A stretch of 64,000 nucleotides of DNA from contig CAWATY010000019.1 in the NCBI GenBank assembly GCA_963785115.1, positions 145,372-209,371 on the forward strand, given 5' to 3'. The stretch is from JACCWP01 sp963785115 (GTDB taxonomy: Bacteria; Actinomycetota; Actinomycetes; Propionibacteriales; Nocardioidaceae). The notes under the pieces are model-generated. The model was not told the origin of the DNA. It searched no databases and saw only the letters and a program-made list of their open reading frames with translations. Positions 37,500 through 45,790 of the stretch are shown piece after piece; within the stretch, counting starts at the first letter, position 1; every line of letters starts with the position of its first letter. A program made the translations under genes and the position numbers.

Positions 37500-37766
37500 T
37501 CAGCCGACGACCCGGCGGATCACGACGACGACGGCGACGAGTCCGACCACCGCGCCTGCGACCTTGCCGATCTGGTCGAGTCGCGGCGACCCGTCGTCGG
37601 CGACGAACTGAGCCTTGAGCCGGGCCAGCTGGCGCTGAGCGATGTTCTTGGGGCTGGCCCGGTCGATCAGCGCGTCGATCGTGGTGGCGAGCTGCTCACG
37701 GGTGTGCTCGATGTCGTCGACCAGCGCGTCCGGCGACTGCTGTCCGTCGTGCGGCCGTGCGGGCAC
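37500..37766 (-). CDS. DUF3618 protein
   Basis: Eighty-eight residues. The DUF3618 signature is clear (DDIEHTREQLATTIDALIDRASP), followed by a short amphipathic stretch and a single C-terminal membrane helix (VAGAVVGLVAVVVVIRRVV). Function is unknown in the family; one membrane anchor with a cytoplasmic helical head suggests an envelope-associated adaptor. It is first of three probably co-transcribed minus-strand genes. Confidence 0.88.
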   Translation of the reverse strand: MPARPHDGQQSPDALVDDIEHTREQLATTIDALIDRASPKNIAQRQLARLKAQFVADDGSPRLDQIGKVAGAVVGLVAVVVVIRRVVG

Positions 37767-37897
37767 GGGTCCTCCTCGGGGCGGGGCCGGAGCGGTCAGC
37801 GGTTAGTGTTCCACGCGGTGCCGCCGACACGCACGACGGCCGTTCGCACCCGATCGCCACGTCGACCAGTGGGTCGACCGATGCCGGAGGTCCGCCT

Positions 37898-38383
37898 GTG
37901 TCCGAGACCACGTCTGAGTCCGTCCGCCTGCAGCCCGGCGACAGGGCGCCCGACTTCACGCTGCAGGACGACCGCGGCGACCAGGTGTCGCTGTCCGACC
38001 TGCACGGCCGGCGGACCGTCGTGTACTTCTACCCGGCGGCGATGACCGCCGGCTGCACGACGCAGGCGTGCGACTTCTCCGACTCGCTCGACTCCCTGCA
38101 GGCGGCCGGCGTCGACGTCGTCGGCATCTCCCCCGATCCGCCGGACCGGCTCGCGACGTTCCGCGAGCGGGAGGGACTCACCATCCGGCTGCTCTCCGAC
38201 CCCGACCGGCAGGTGCTGACCGCGTGGGGCGCGTACGGGGAGAAGAAGCTCTACGGCAAGACCGTGACCGGCGTGATCCGCTCCACCTTCGTCCTCAACG
38301 CCGACGGCCGGGTCGAGAAGGCGATGTACAACGTCAAGGCCACCGGCCACGTCGCCAAGCTCCGCCGCGAGCTCGACATCTGA
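37898..38383 (+). CDS. bcp: Thioredoxin-dependent peroxiredoxin (Bcp/PrxQ)
   Basis: Reduces hydrogen and organic peroxides using thioredoxin. The product has 161 residues from the GTG at 37898, which has GGAGG seven bases upstream. The active site AGCTTQACDF holds the peroxidatic Cys and, five residues later, the resolving Cys, the atypical 2-Cys PrxQ layout. The thioredoxin-fold context YFYPAAMTAGCT and GVIRSTFVLNADG fits. The first unit of a 22-bp tandem array begins two bases after its stop codon. Confidence 0.95.
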   Translation: MSETTSESVRLQPGDRAPDFTLQDDRGDQVSLSDLHGRRTVVYFYPAAMTAGCTTQACDFSDSLDSLQAAGVDVVGISPDPPDRLATFREREGLTIRLLSDPDRQVLTAWGAYGEKKLYGKTVTGVIRSTFVLNADGRVEKAMYNVKATGHVAKLRRELDI

Positions 38384-38384
38384 C

Positions 38385-38494
38385 GATCCGCGGCTTCTGG
38401 TTGCGCGATCCGCGGCTTCCGGTTGCGCGATCCGCGGCTTCTGGTTGCGCGATCCGCGGCTTCTGGTTGCGCGATCCGCGGCTCGTGGTTGCCC
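38385..38494 (+). repeat. Five tandem 22-bp repeats after bcp
   Basis: Five head-to-tail units of GATCCGCGG, CTTCTG or a variant, then GTTGCGC. Unit 2 (38407-38428) and unit 5 (38473-38494) differ in the core. On the other strand the unit reads CGCAACCA, a six-base core, GCGGATCG, the same frame as the array at 44919-45028. Twenty-two is not a multiple of three, so it is not a coding repeat. The gap to rph is otherwise plain. Confidence 0.9.
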
Positions 38495-38543
38495 GGGGGG
38501 CGGGGGTGCCCGGACCGTCGGCCGGCGCGGATACAGTCCGCGC

Positions 38544-39275
38544 ATGACCGCGACCAGGCCCGGCGGGCGCGCCGCCGACCAGCTCCGCGACGTCCGCATC
38601 ACCCGCGGCTGGCTCGACCACGCCGAGGGCTCGGTGCTCGTCGAGTTCGGCCGCACCCGGGTGCTGTGCGCGGCGAGCGCCACCGAGGGCGTACCGCGCT
38701 GGCGCCGCGGGTCGCGGGCAGGGCTGGGTGACCGCGGAGTACGCGATGCTCCCCCGGTCCACGCACACCCGTTCCGACCGCGAGTCGGTGCGGGGCAAGA
38801 TCGGCGGCCGCACGCACGAGATCTCCCGGCTGATCGGCCGCTCGCTGCGCTCCACCATCGACCTTGGCGGCGCTCGGCGAGAACACCATCGTCCTCGACT
38901 GCGACGTGCTGCAGGCCGACGGCGGCACCCGTACGGCCGCCATCACCGGCGCGTACGTGGCGCTCGCCGACGCCGTGAGCGCACTGCGCGAGCGCGGCGC
39001 CGTGAGTGGCGAGCCGTTGCCGCGCTCGGTCGCCGCGATCTCGCGTGGGCGTCGTCGACGGTGAACCCCTGCTCGACCTCGAGTACGAGGAGGACGTCCG
39101 CGCCGACACCGACATGAACGTCGTGATGACCGGCGACGGCCGCTTCGTCGAGGTGCAGGGCACCGCCGAGGGTGAGCCGTTCGACCGCGACCTGCTCGAC
39201 CGGCTGCTCGCGCTCGCCGAGGCCGGGTGCGCCGACCTGACCCGGCGGCAGCGCGAGGCCCTCGCTACCCCGTGA
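38544..39275 (+). pseudogene. rph: Ribonuclease PH (three frameshifts as sequenced)
   Basis: Phosphorolytic 3'-5' exoribonuclease that trims tRNA 3' ends. The frames read in order: MTATRPGGRAADQLRDVRIT and SVLVEFGRTRVLCAASATEGVP; VTAEYAMLPRSTHTRSDRES, then GGRTHEISRLIGRSLRSTIDL; AALGENTIVLDCDVLQADGGTR; and VGVVDGEPLLDLEYEEDV to the end. Breaks are near 38722 (extra C), 38864 (extra T) and 39050 (extra C). Every conserved residue is kept and length would be normal (about 243). Decay would not be expected in such a gene, so sequencing error is favoured. Its stop overlaps the rdgB start. Confidence 0.85.
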
Positions 39276-39881
39276 GCAGCCGGCAGGTCGTGCTCGCCAC
39301 GCGCAACGCGAAGAAGCTGGCCGAGCTGCGGCGCATCCTCGAACCCGAGGTCGGAGGGGTCGAGGTGCTGGGGCTCGACGACGTCGTCGCGTACGACGAG
39401 CCGGCCGAGACCGAGCCGACCTTCGAGGGCAACGCGCTGATCAAGGCGCGGGCGGCGGTGGCCGCGACCGGGCTGCCCTCGCTGGCCGACGACTCGGGTC
39501 TCTGCGTCGACGCGCTCAACGGCATGCCCGGCGTGCTCTCGGCCCGCTGGGCCGGGCCGCCGCGCGACGACGAGCGCAACAACGTGTTGCTGCTGGCGCA
39601 GACCGACGACGTCCCCGACGAGCGCCGCGGCGCGGAGTTCCGCTGCGCGGTGGCGCTGGCGCTGCCGGGCGGCGCACGAAGCGGTCGAGGTCGGCGTGAT
39701 GCGCGGCCGGCTGCTGCGCGAGCCGCGCGGCGAGGGCGGCTTCGGCTACGACCCGCTGGTGGTCGCCGACGGACAGACCCTGACCAACGCCGAGCTCGAC
39801 CCCACCGCCAAGGATGCGATCAGCCACCGCGGCAAGGCGTTGCGCGCGATGGTGCCGGCGCTGGTGCGCGCGCTGACGTGA
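39272..39881 (+). pseudogene. rdgB: RdgB/HAM1 non-canonical purine NTP pyrophosphatase (one frameshift)
   Basis: Hydrolyses ITP, dITP and XTP to keep them out of nucleic acids. The GTG at 39272 overlaps the rph stop. The signature VVLATRNAKKLAELRRIL is followed by FEGNALIKARAAV, SLADDSGLCVDALNGMPGVLSARWAG and, after a +1 base near 39675, GEGGFGYDPLVVADG and DAISHRGKALRAMV. All substrate-binding motifs (N, K, DDSGL, SHR) are present, for about 202 residues. rph-rdgB is a conserved actinobacterial pair (Rv1340-Rv1341). Confidence 0.87.
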
Positions 39882-40815
39882 AGGCCGGAATTCGCGGTCG
39901 GGCTCGCGTGGGCTCTGCTGTCATCGTTCTGCTTCGCCCTGGCGGGACCGCTGGCGGCCTCGCTGCTCGACGCCGGCTGGTCACCGGGCGCGGTTGCCCT
40001 GACCCGGGTCGCCGGTGGCGCCGCGCTGCTGGTGCCGCTCGGATGGTCGGCAGCGCGCCGATGGCGGGCGACGCCGGCCGCGGCCCGACACCTGCTGGCG
40101 TACGGCGTGTTCGCGGTCGCCGGCGTGCAGATCTGCTTCTTCAGCGCCGTCGAGCGGCTCGACGTGGCCGTGGCTCTGCTGGTCGAGTACTCCGCCCCGC
40201 TGTTGGTGGTGTGCTGGTTGTGGGCGCGCAGGGGCGTACGACCGACCGGCTGGACGTTGCTCGGTGCCGCGCTGGCGGCCGTGGGGCTGACGCTGGTGCT
40301 CGATGTCGGCGCGGCCCGGGGCACCGACGCCGTCGGTCTGGTCTGGGCGGTGTTCGCGGCGGCCTGCCTGGCTTCCTACTTCGTGCTGTCCGACTCCGTC
40401 GTCGACGGCCCGCCGCCGGTCGTGACCGCCGCGGCGGGCACCGCGGTCGGCGCGCTCGCACTCGGCGTCGCCGGGCTCGTCCGGCTGACACCGGTGGACG
40501 TGGCGACCGGCGACGTCGTGCTGGCGGATCGCGAGCTGTCCCCGCTGGTCCCGCTGGTGCTGCTCGTGGTCGCCTGCACGGTCGTCTCGTACCTGAGCGG
40601 CATCCGGTCCGTACGCATCCTGGGCAGCCAGCCGGCGTCGTTCGTGTCGCTGACCGAGGTGGTGTTCGCCGCCGTGCTGGCCGCGGTGGTTGTCGGCCAG
40701 GACCTCGGCCTGCGTCAGGTGCGTCGGGATCGCGGTGGTGCTGTCCGGGATCGTGCTCGTCCAGGCGACCTCGCGGCGCGACGTGGCCCCTACGATGACC
40801 GCTCCGGGGTCGTAG
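39878..40815 (+). pseudogene. EamA/DMT-family membrane transporter (two frameshifts)
   Basis: Ten-helix drug/metabolite transporter of about 312 residues. From the GTG at 39878, overlapping the rdgB stop, the frame must shift within ten codons to read EFAVGLAWALLSSFCFALAG. It then runs cleanly through two EamA halves (HLLAYGVFAVAGVQICFFSAV and VVSYLSGIRSVRILGSQPA, SLTEVVFAAVLAAVVVGQ) to a second +1 site near 40730, after which VGIAVVLSGIVLVQATSRR completes the last helix. The TAG at 40813-40815 lies inside the following tRNA gene. Substrate is unknown. Confidence 0.75.
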
Positions 40816-40879
40816 CCCAATCGGCAGAGGCACACGGTTTAGGTCCGTGCCAGTGTGAGTTCGAGTCTCACCGGCCCCA
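40806..40879 (+). tRNA. Class-I tRNA with anticodon TAG (would be called Leu; isotype doubtful)
   Basis: Every stem pairs. Acceptor GGGGTCG with CGGCCCC (one T-G pair); anticodon stem CACGG/CCGTG around TTTAGGT, anticodon TAG at 40840-40842; T stem GTGAG/CTCAC around TTCGAGT; discriminator A at 40879; no CCA encoded. The variable region is only five bases (40850-40854), while bacterial leucine tRNAs are class II with a long variable arm. TACGAT at 40791-40796 is a well-placed -10. The 5' end overlaps the upstream gene's stop codon. Confidence 0.85.
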
Positions 40880-40893
40880 CGGCACGTCGGCGG

Positions 40894-42718
40894 TCAGCCT
40901 GCGTTGGTCAGCAGGGTCTCGACTTCTTCGGCGGGGGCAGGTCGCATGAAGCGGAAGCCCTGGTAGGAGTCGCAGTCGAGCCCCTTGATTTGCTGGTACT
41001 GCCGATCGTTCTCCACCCCCTCGGCCACCACCTGCATGTGAAGCTTGTGGGCGAGGTCGACGAGCGATCTGACGATGGCGCGGCTCGTGGTGTCGCCGTC
41101 GAGGTCCTTGATGAAGGCCTCGTCCATCTTGAGCACGTCGACCGGGAACTGTCGCAGGTAGTTCAGCGAGGAGTAGCCGGTCCCGAAGTCGTCCAGCGCG
41201 AGAACGACGCCGAGCCGCTTGAGGTCCTGGAGCACGATGACCGCCCGTTCGTTGTCATCGATGAACACGCTCTCGGTCACTTCCAGGGTGAGACGATCCG
41301 GTGGGGTGTCGGTCTCGGTGAGCACGCCCGCCACCACCTGCGGCAAAGTCCTGCTCCATGAGCTGGCGGACCGAGACGTTGACCGCCACTCCCAACGGGC
41401 GGTGATGGTTGTGCCGTTCCATGCCGTGCCTGGCCAGGCAGGCCTGCTCGAGCACCCAGCGCCCGATCTCGGTGATGAGTCCCGACTGCTCCGCCAACGG
41501 GATGACGGTGAGAGGGCCGATCCTCCCCAGCGTGGGGTGTGCCCACCGCAAGAGTGCCTCGACGGACTCGATGCGACCGTCGGACGCTGACACGATCGCC
41601 TGGTACTCGACCCGCAGTTCCTTGCGCGCTATGGCCTGAGGCAGCTGGCGTTGCAGGTCGGCGCGGCGGTCGGAGAGCTCTCGATCACGCAGGTCGAAGA
41701 TCCCGTGCCGGTCGCCGCCCTTCCGCTTGGCCTGGTACATGGCGGTGTCGGCGTCCTGGATGATCTGCGCGGGCACGTCGTCCGCAGCCCCGGCGAAGGC
41801 GATTCCCACGCTGGCTCGCACCTGGATCTCGCCGTGCGCCAGGTCGAACATCGCGCCAAAGGCGGCGCTCACCCGTTCGGCGATCACGGCGACCTGTGTC
41901 GCGTCGTCGATGTCCTCGCACAAGATGATGAACTCGTCACCCCCCATCCGTGCCAGCGTGTCGCCCGGCCGGAGCAGTCCGGTCAGCCGGTTGGCGATGG
42001 CGACCAGCAGCTCGTCGCCGACGTGGTGACCGTGACTGTCGTTGATCAGCTTGAAGTGGTCGATGTCGGCGAACAGGATCGCCACCTTCTTGTGCGTACG
42101 GCGGCAGTTCAGGATCGCGTGCTCGAGTCGCTCGGCAAGCAGGAGCCGGTTCGGCAGTCCGGTGAGTCCGTCATGCAGGCTGGTCAGCCGCAGCCTCTCG
42201 GCGGCCAACGTCAGCTCCTCGCGCGTCCTCGCGTTCAGCAGGTACGAGGCGACAACGTCGGCCAGTGTCTGTGCCGCCTCCGTGGCCTCGGTGTCCATCG
42301 GGCCAGCGGCGCTCCGGTACAGGTCCAGGGCACCGAGCTGCTCGTCGCCGTAACGGAGCGGAAAGGTGAACACCGCCACCAGCCCCACCTCTTGGGCCCG
42401 GGCTGCGAAGACCGGGAAGAGCAGATCGTCCGCCAGGTTGGGTATGGCGACAGGCACGCCCGTCTTGAAGGCTTCCAGGCACGGGCCCTCGCCCAGCTCC
42501 GTCTGCAGCTTCTCGAACATCAACGCGTTCGAGTCAGAAGCCGCGAGGTAGCGGGGATAGGGCCCGGGGGAGATGAGGGTGACGCCGGCGGCGGTGATGG
42601 GCAACAGGTCGACGATGCGCTCCACCAGACGATCGAGGATCGCCTGGATGGGGAAGTCGGTGACCATGGTCCGGGCGAACTCACCCAGGACGACCGACAG
42701 CTTGCTCTCGATCGACAC
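40894..42718 (-). pseudogene. GAF-GGDEF-EAL c-di-GMP protein (one frameshift)
   Basis: Soluble protein of about 608 residues from the GTG at 42718 (VSIESKLSVVLGEFARTM). Residues 20-180 are a GAF domain (ILDRLVERIVDLLPITAAGVT, GEGPCLEAFKTGVPVAIPNLA). The cyclase domain has LHDGLTGLPNRLLLAERLEH and LARMGGDEFIILC, and RPGD five residues earlier is an intact inhibitory site. The EAL domain has ESVEALLRWAHP, EVTESVF, LDDFGTGYSSLNYL and EGVEN. One extra base near 41345 (within QDFAxxQVVAG) splits the EAL domain. Corrected, both activities look competent. An upstream in-frame extension to 42913 lacks domain content. Confidence 0.85.
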
Positions 42719-42990
42719 AGCCCATCGACCCCATACCTGCGTGAGTGGAGCCGCAGGGTCCGGGCGGCGAAGATCACGTGGATCGGCCTTCAGCGCAGCG
42801 AGATGCAAGCCCGACTGGAGCCAGACGATCGCCGAAGGTGTGCGCGGGTATCCCGCGAACGCCTTCAGAATACGCGGTCTGTCTACTGCTCGGGCCGCAT
42901 TGCCAGCACACATCAGACATGTCGCCCACCGAGGTCCAACCGGCGCTCACCGTCCGCGCGCAACGCGCCCCAGCGCAGTCGCTCAGTCGC

Positions 42991-44760
42991 TCAAGCGCTC
43001 AGCGCCAGCCACGCCCTGTGCAGCGCGGGGTCGTCGGCGATCCGGTAGTTGCCGTCGGGCCAGGTGAGGTCGAACCAGTTGTAGTGCACCGCCCGCTGCG
43101 CCGCGCACGCAGACGTCGAGGCTCGCAACCAGGCGATCCGGTTCCGGATCGACTGCGGGTCGCGTTCGTGGCTGGGCGGCAAGGGCATGCCGCCGGCGGC
43201 GTTGGACCACGGCAGCCCGCGGGCGCGGGCGAAGGCGGCGCACCGCTTGGCCTGCTCGACCGGCTCGAACTTCGGCACCGCGTGTCCGTCGACGATCTTG
43301 TACTCCGCGTAGACCGAGAGCGCGATGTGCTCGCAACCGGGCCGGATGTAGTTGTGCGGGTTGCGGGGGCCGTTGGTGGGCTGACCGCCCTCGCTCCAGA
43401 GCACCAGTGTCCAGTCCATCAGCTCGACCGACTTCACCACGTACGGCAGGTTCGCGGCGTCGACGGCGGCGTACAGGGCGTCGGTGCGCTGCTGCCACTC
43501 GGCCAGCGTGAAGACACCGTCGCGGATCTGGTCCTCCGGCTCGTTCCAGTAGTGGACGTAGACCTTGCCGGTGCGGTTTCGCGGGAAGGTCGCGAGCGAC
43601 GCGTCGTACGCGGCACGGGTCGAGGCCTTGAACTGCAGGATGATGTCGTGGTCGTCGGGGACCGACGCGCAGTGGCGTGACCAGCTGGGGTTCTGGCCGT
43701 TCGGCGGCCAGTACACGTAGACGTTCTCGGCGCGAAGCGTCTGCCGCTGCTGGGCATACGTCGCGTCGAACGGGTCGGCCGTGCCACCGACGCCGAACCG
43801 CATCGGGGGCAGGGGCGCGAGCTCCAGCCAGGCTTCCTCGAGCGCCGGGTCGTCGGCAAGGCGGTAGCTGCCGTACCCGACCGCGAGGTCGAACCACAGG
43901 TAGTGCCGCGCCCCGTTGGCGGAGCATGCCCGCGCGGACTCGCGCAACCACCGCAGCGGATTCCGCACCGAGACCTGGTCGCGGCGGTAGCCGTCGCGCA
44001 GGGCCATCCCGCCAGTGATGTTCGACCACGGCAGCCGCTTCGAGCGAGCGAACGCGCCGCACCGTCTGGCCTGCGCGACCGGGTCGACGGTGGCGACAAC
44101 GTGCCCGTTCTGCACCGCAGTAGTGCTGAGCATCGCCAGCCCGATGTGCTGGCAGCCGGGACGGATGTACTGGGAGGGGTTGTGCGGGCCGGACGCGGAC
44201 TGGCCGCCCTCGGCCCACAGCCGCAGCGTGCGTTCGCGCAGACCGACCGACTTGACCACGTACGGCAGGCCTGCGGCGTCGACGGCGGCGTACAGCGCGC
44301 TCGTGCGCCGCTGCCACTGGGCGAGGGTCAGTCGGCCGCGTTGGACGTCGTCCTCGGGCTTGTGCAGGTAGAGGACGTAGACCTTGCCGGTACGGGTCCG
44401 CGGGAAGGTGGCCAGCGTGGCGTCGAACTCGCCGCGCGTGGTGGCGCTGAACTGCAGCACGATGTCGTGCCGGTCGGGTACGTCCGCGCAGTCGCGGGAC
44501 CAGGTCGGGTTCGTCCCGTCGGGAGTCCATCCGACGTACACGCTTGCGGCGCGGTAGTCGGACACCTGCTGGGCGTACGCCGCCGCGAACGGCGCGGCCG
44601 TGCCGCCCATCCCGTACCGCATCACCGGGGCGGGCTCCGGTGACGCGTGAGCCTCGGCTGCTGAGTCGCCCAAGGACAGGGCGGCCAAGCCGCCGCTGGC
44701 CGCCGCGCCCTTCAACAGCGTGCGGCGGGTCGGGCGGTGCTGCAGACCGAACGGGTCCAT
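42991..44760 (-). CDS. Tat-exported protein of two tandem glycosidase-like (TIM-barrel) domains
   Basis: A product of 589 residues from the ATG at 44760 (MDPFGLQHRPTRRTLLKGAA). The twin-arginine signal RRTLLK and hydrophobic core end near SAAEAHA. Two homologous domains of about 265 residues follow, aligned by RYGMGGTAAPFAAAYAQQ with RFGVGGTADPFDATYAQQ, and by WSRDCADVPDRHDIVLQF with WSRHCASVPDDHDIILQF. The second contains KVYVHYWNEPEDQIRDG, where NEP is the acid/base signature of clan-A glycosidases. The first has KVYVLYLHKPEDDVQRG at that place, losing the Glu. Cysteines are paired per domain. Secreted carbohydrate-active function is inferred; the specific family is not recognised. Confidence 0.75.
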   Translation of the reverse strand: MDPFGLQHRPTRRTLLKGAAASGGLAALSLGDSAAEAHASPEPAPVMRYGMGGTAAPFAAAYAQQVSDYRAASVYVGWTPDGTNPTWSRDCADVPDRHDIVLQFSATTRGEFDATLATFPRTRTGKVYVLYLHKPEDDVQRGRLTLAQWQRRTSALYAAVDAAGLPYVVKSVGLRERTLRLWAEGGQSASGPHNPSQYIRPGCQHIGLAMLSTTAVQNGHVVATVDPVAQARRCGAFARSKRLPWSNITGGMALRDGYRRDQVSVRNPLRWLRESARACSANGARHYLWFDLAVGYGSYRLADDPALEEAWLELAPLPPMRFGVGGTADPFDATYAQQRQTLRAENVYVYWPPNGQNPSWSRHCASVPDDHDIILQFKASTRAAYDASLATFPRNRTGKVYVHYWNEPEDQIRDGVFTLAEWQQRTDALYAAVDAANLPYVVKSVELMDWTLVLWSEGGQPTNGPRNPHNYIRPGCEHIALSVYAEYKIVDGHAVPKFEPVEQAKRCAAFARARGLPWSNAAGGMPLPPSHERDPQSIRNRIAWLRASTSACAAQRAVHYNWFDLTWPDGNYRIADDPALHRAWLALSA

Positions 44761-44918
44761 GCGGGGCTCCGAGCGAGGCGAGGCGACGTGCTGCTCACCC
44801 ACACCAGCACGCATCCGGTGCACCTACACCGTGGGGCAGACGGTTTCAGGCGTTCCCGGTCGCACTCGAACCGAACGGCTGGCGCCCGCCGCCGGTCAGG
44901 GGATGCACGTTGGCTCGC

Positions 44919-45028
44919 CGCAACCACTTGGCGCGGATCGCGCAACCACTTGGCGCGGATCGTGCAACCACTTGGCGCGGATCGCGCAACCACTTGGCGC
45001 GGATGGCGCCACCACAATCCGCGGATGG
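44919..45028 (-). repeat. Five tandem 22-bp repeats after the MBL-fold gene
   Basis: Four near-identical units of CGCAACCA, CTTGGC, GCGGATCG and a fifth diverged unit (45007-45028, core CAATCC). Read in the direction of the neighbouring minus-strand gene, the array starts directly at that gene's stop codon, exactly as the 38385 array starts after bcp. Flanks of the unit are shared between the two arrays; the six-base core differs. The remaining gap (44761-44918) shows nothing else. Confidence 0.9.
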
Positions 45029-45790
45029 TCAGGGGGTGACGGTCAGGCCGGGGCGGGCGAGGTCGACGGGGCCGTCGAACTCGGGCTTGGCCTCCGCGAG
45101 CACCTGCTGCGGGTCGTGCCAGGGCGGCACGTGGGTGAGCAGCAGTCGCTCGACGCCTGCCCGCTTGGCGTGCTCGCCGGCCTCGCGCCCGGTGAGGTGC
45201 AGGTCGGGCGGGTTGGCGCCGCCCTCGACGAACGACGCCTCACAGAGCATCAGGTCGGCACCGCGGGCCACCTCGACGAGGGCCGTCGACGGCCCGGTGT
45301 CGCCGGAGTAGACGAGCACGCGCTCGCCCTCGACGATCCGCAGGGCGTACGTCTCGACCGGGTGTGCCACCCGGGCGGGCGTGACCTCGAACGGCCCCAG
45401 CTGCACGGCCTCACCCGGCACCCAGTCGACGAAGTCGAACAGCTCGTCAACGCCCTTCTCGTCGTACGCACCCGACACCGCCGCGAGCCGCCGCGCCGCA
45501 CCCTGCGGGCCGTGCACGAGGAGCTTCGGCAGCACGCCTTCGGGGTGGTAGGCGCGGACCACCTGGTAGGACGCCAGGTCGACGCAGTGGTCGACGTGCA
45601 GATGGCTCAGCGCCACCGCATCGACGGCAGTGAGGTCGACGTAGCGCTGCAGCGCGCCGAGGGCTCCGTTGCCGAGGTCGATGACGAGCGAGTACGTGCC
45701 GCCCTCGTGATCGGCCTGGAGCAGGTAACAGCTGGCGGACGAGTCGGGACCCGGGAACGACCCCGAGCAGCCGACCACCGTGAGCCTCAC
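45029..45790 (-). CDS. MBL-fold metallohydrolase, Rv1339-like (probable cyclic-nucleotide phosphodiesterase)
   Basis: Metallo-beta-lactamase-fold enzyme of 253 residues from the GTG at 45790 (VRLTVVGCSGSFPGPDSSAS). The two-metal signature is LSHLHVDHCVDL, with later ligands in VYSGDTGPS (Asp) and LLLTHVPPWHD (His). The gene directly after murI in the same orientation is the Rv1339 position in mycobacteria; Rv1339 has been reported as an atypical class II cAMP phosphodiesterase. Substrate here is inferred from synteny and fold. Its GTG overlaps the murI stop, so the pair is translationally coupled. A 22-bp tandem array begins at its stop. Confidence 0.88.
   Translation of the reverse strand: MRLTVVGCSGSFPGPDSSASCYLLQADHEGGTYSLVIDLGNGALGALQRYVDLTAVDAVALSHLHVDHCVDLASYQVVRAYHPEGVLPKLLVHGPQGAARRLAAVSGAYDEKGVDELFDFVDWVPGEAVQLGPFEVTPARVAHPVETYALRIVEGERVLVYSGDTGPSTALVEVARGADLMLCEASFVEGGANPPDLHLTGREAGEHAKRAGVERLLLTHVPPWHDPQQVLAEAKPEFDGPVDLARPGLTVTP

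Noticed and set aside
38385..38494. 22-bp arrays as a CRISPR
   Set aside because: Units are contiguous without spacers, and no cas gene is present.
40806..40879. Selenocysteine or pyrrolysine-type tRNA
   Set aside because: The anticodon is UAG, not UCA (Sec) or CUA (Pyl), the acceptor is seven pairs, and no companion synthetase or SelA is present.
42719..42990. Gene in the 272-base gap upstream of the GAF-GGDEF-EAL gene
   Set aside because: The in-frame extension has no domain or ribosome site, and other frames look random. Nothing else is seen there.
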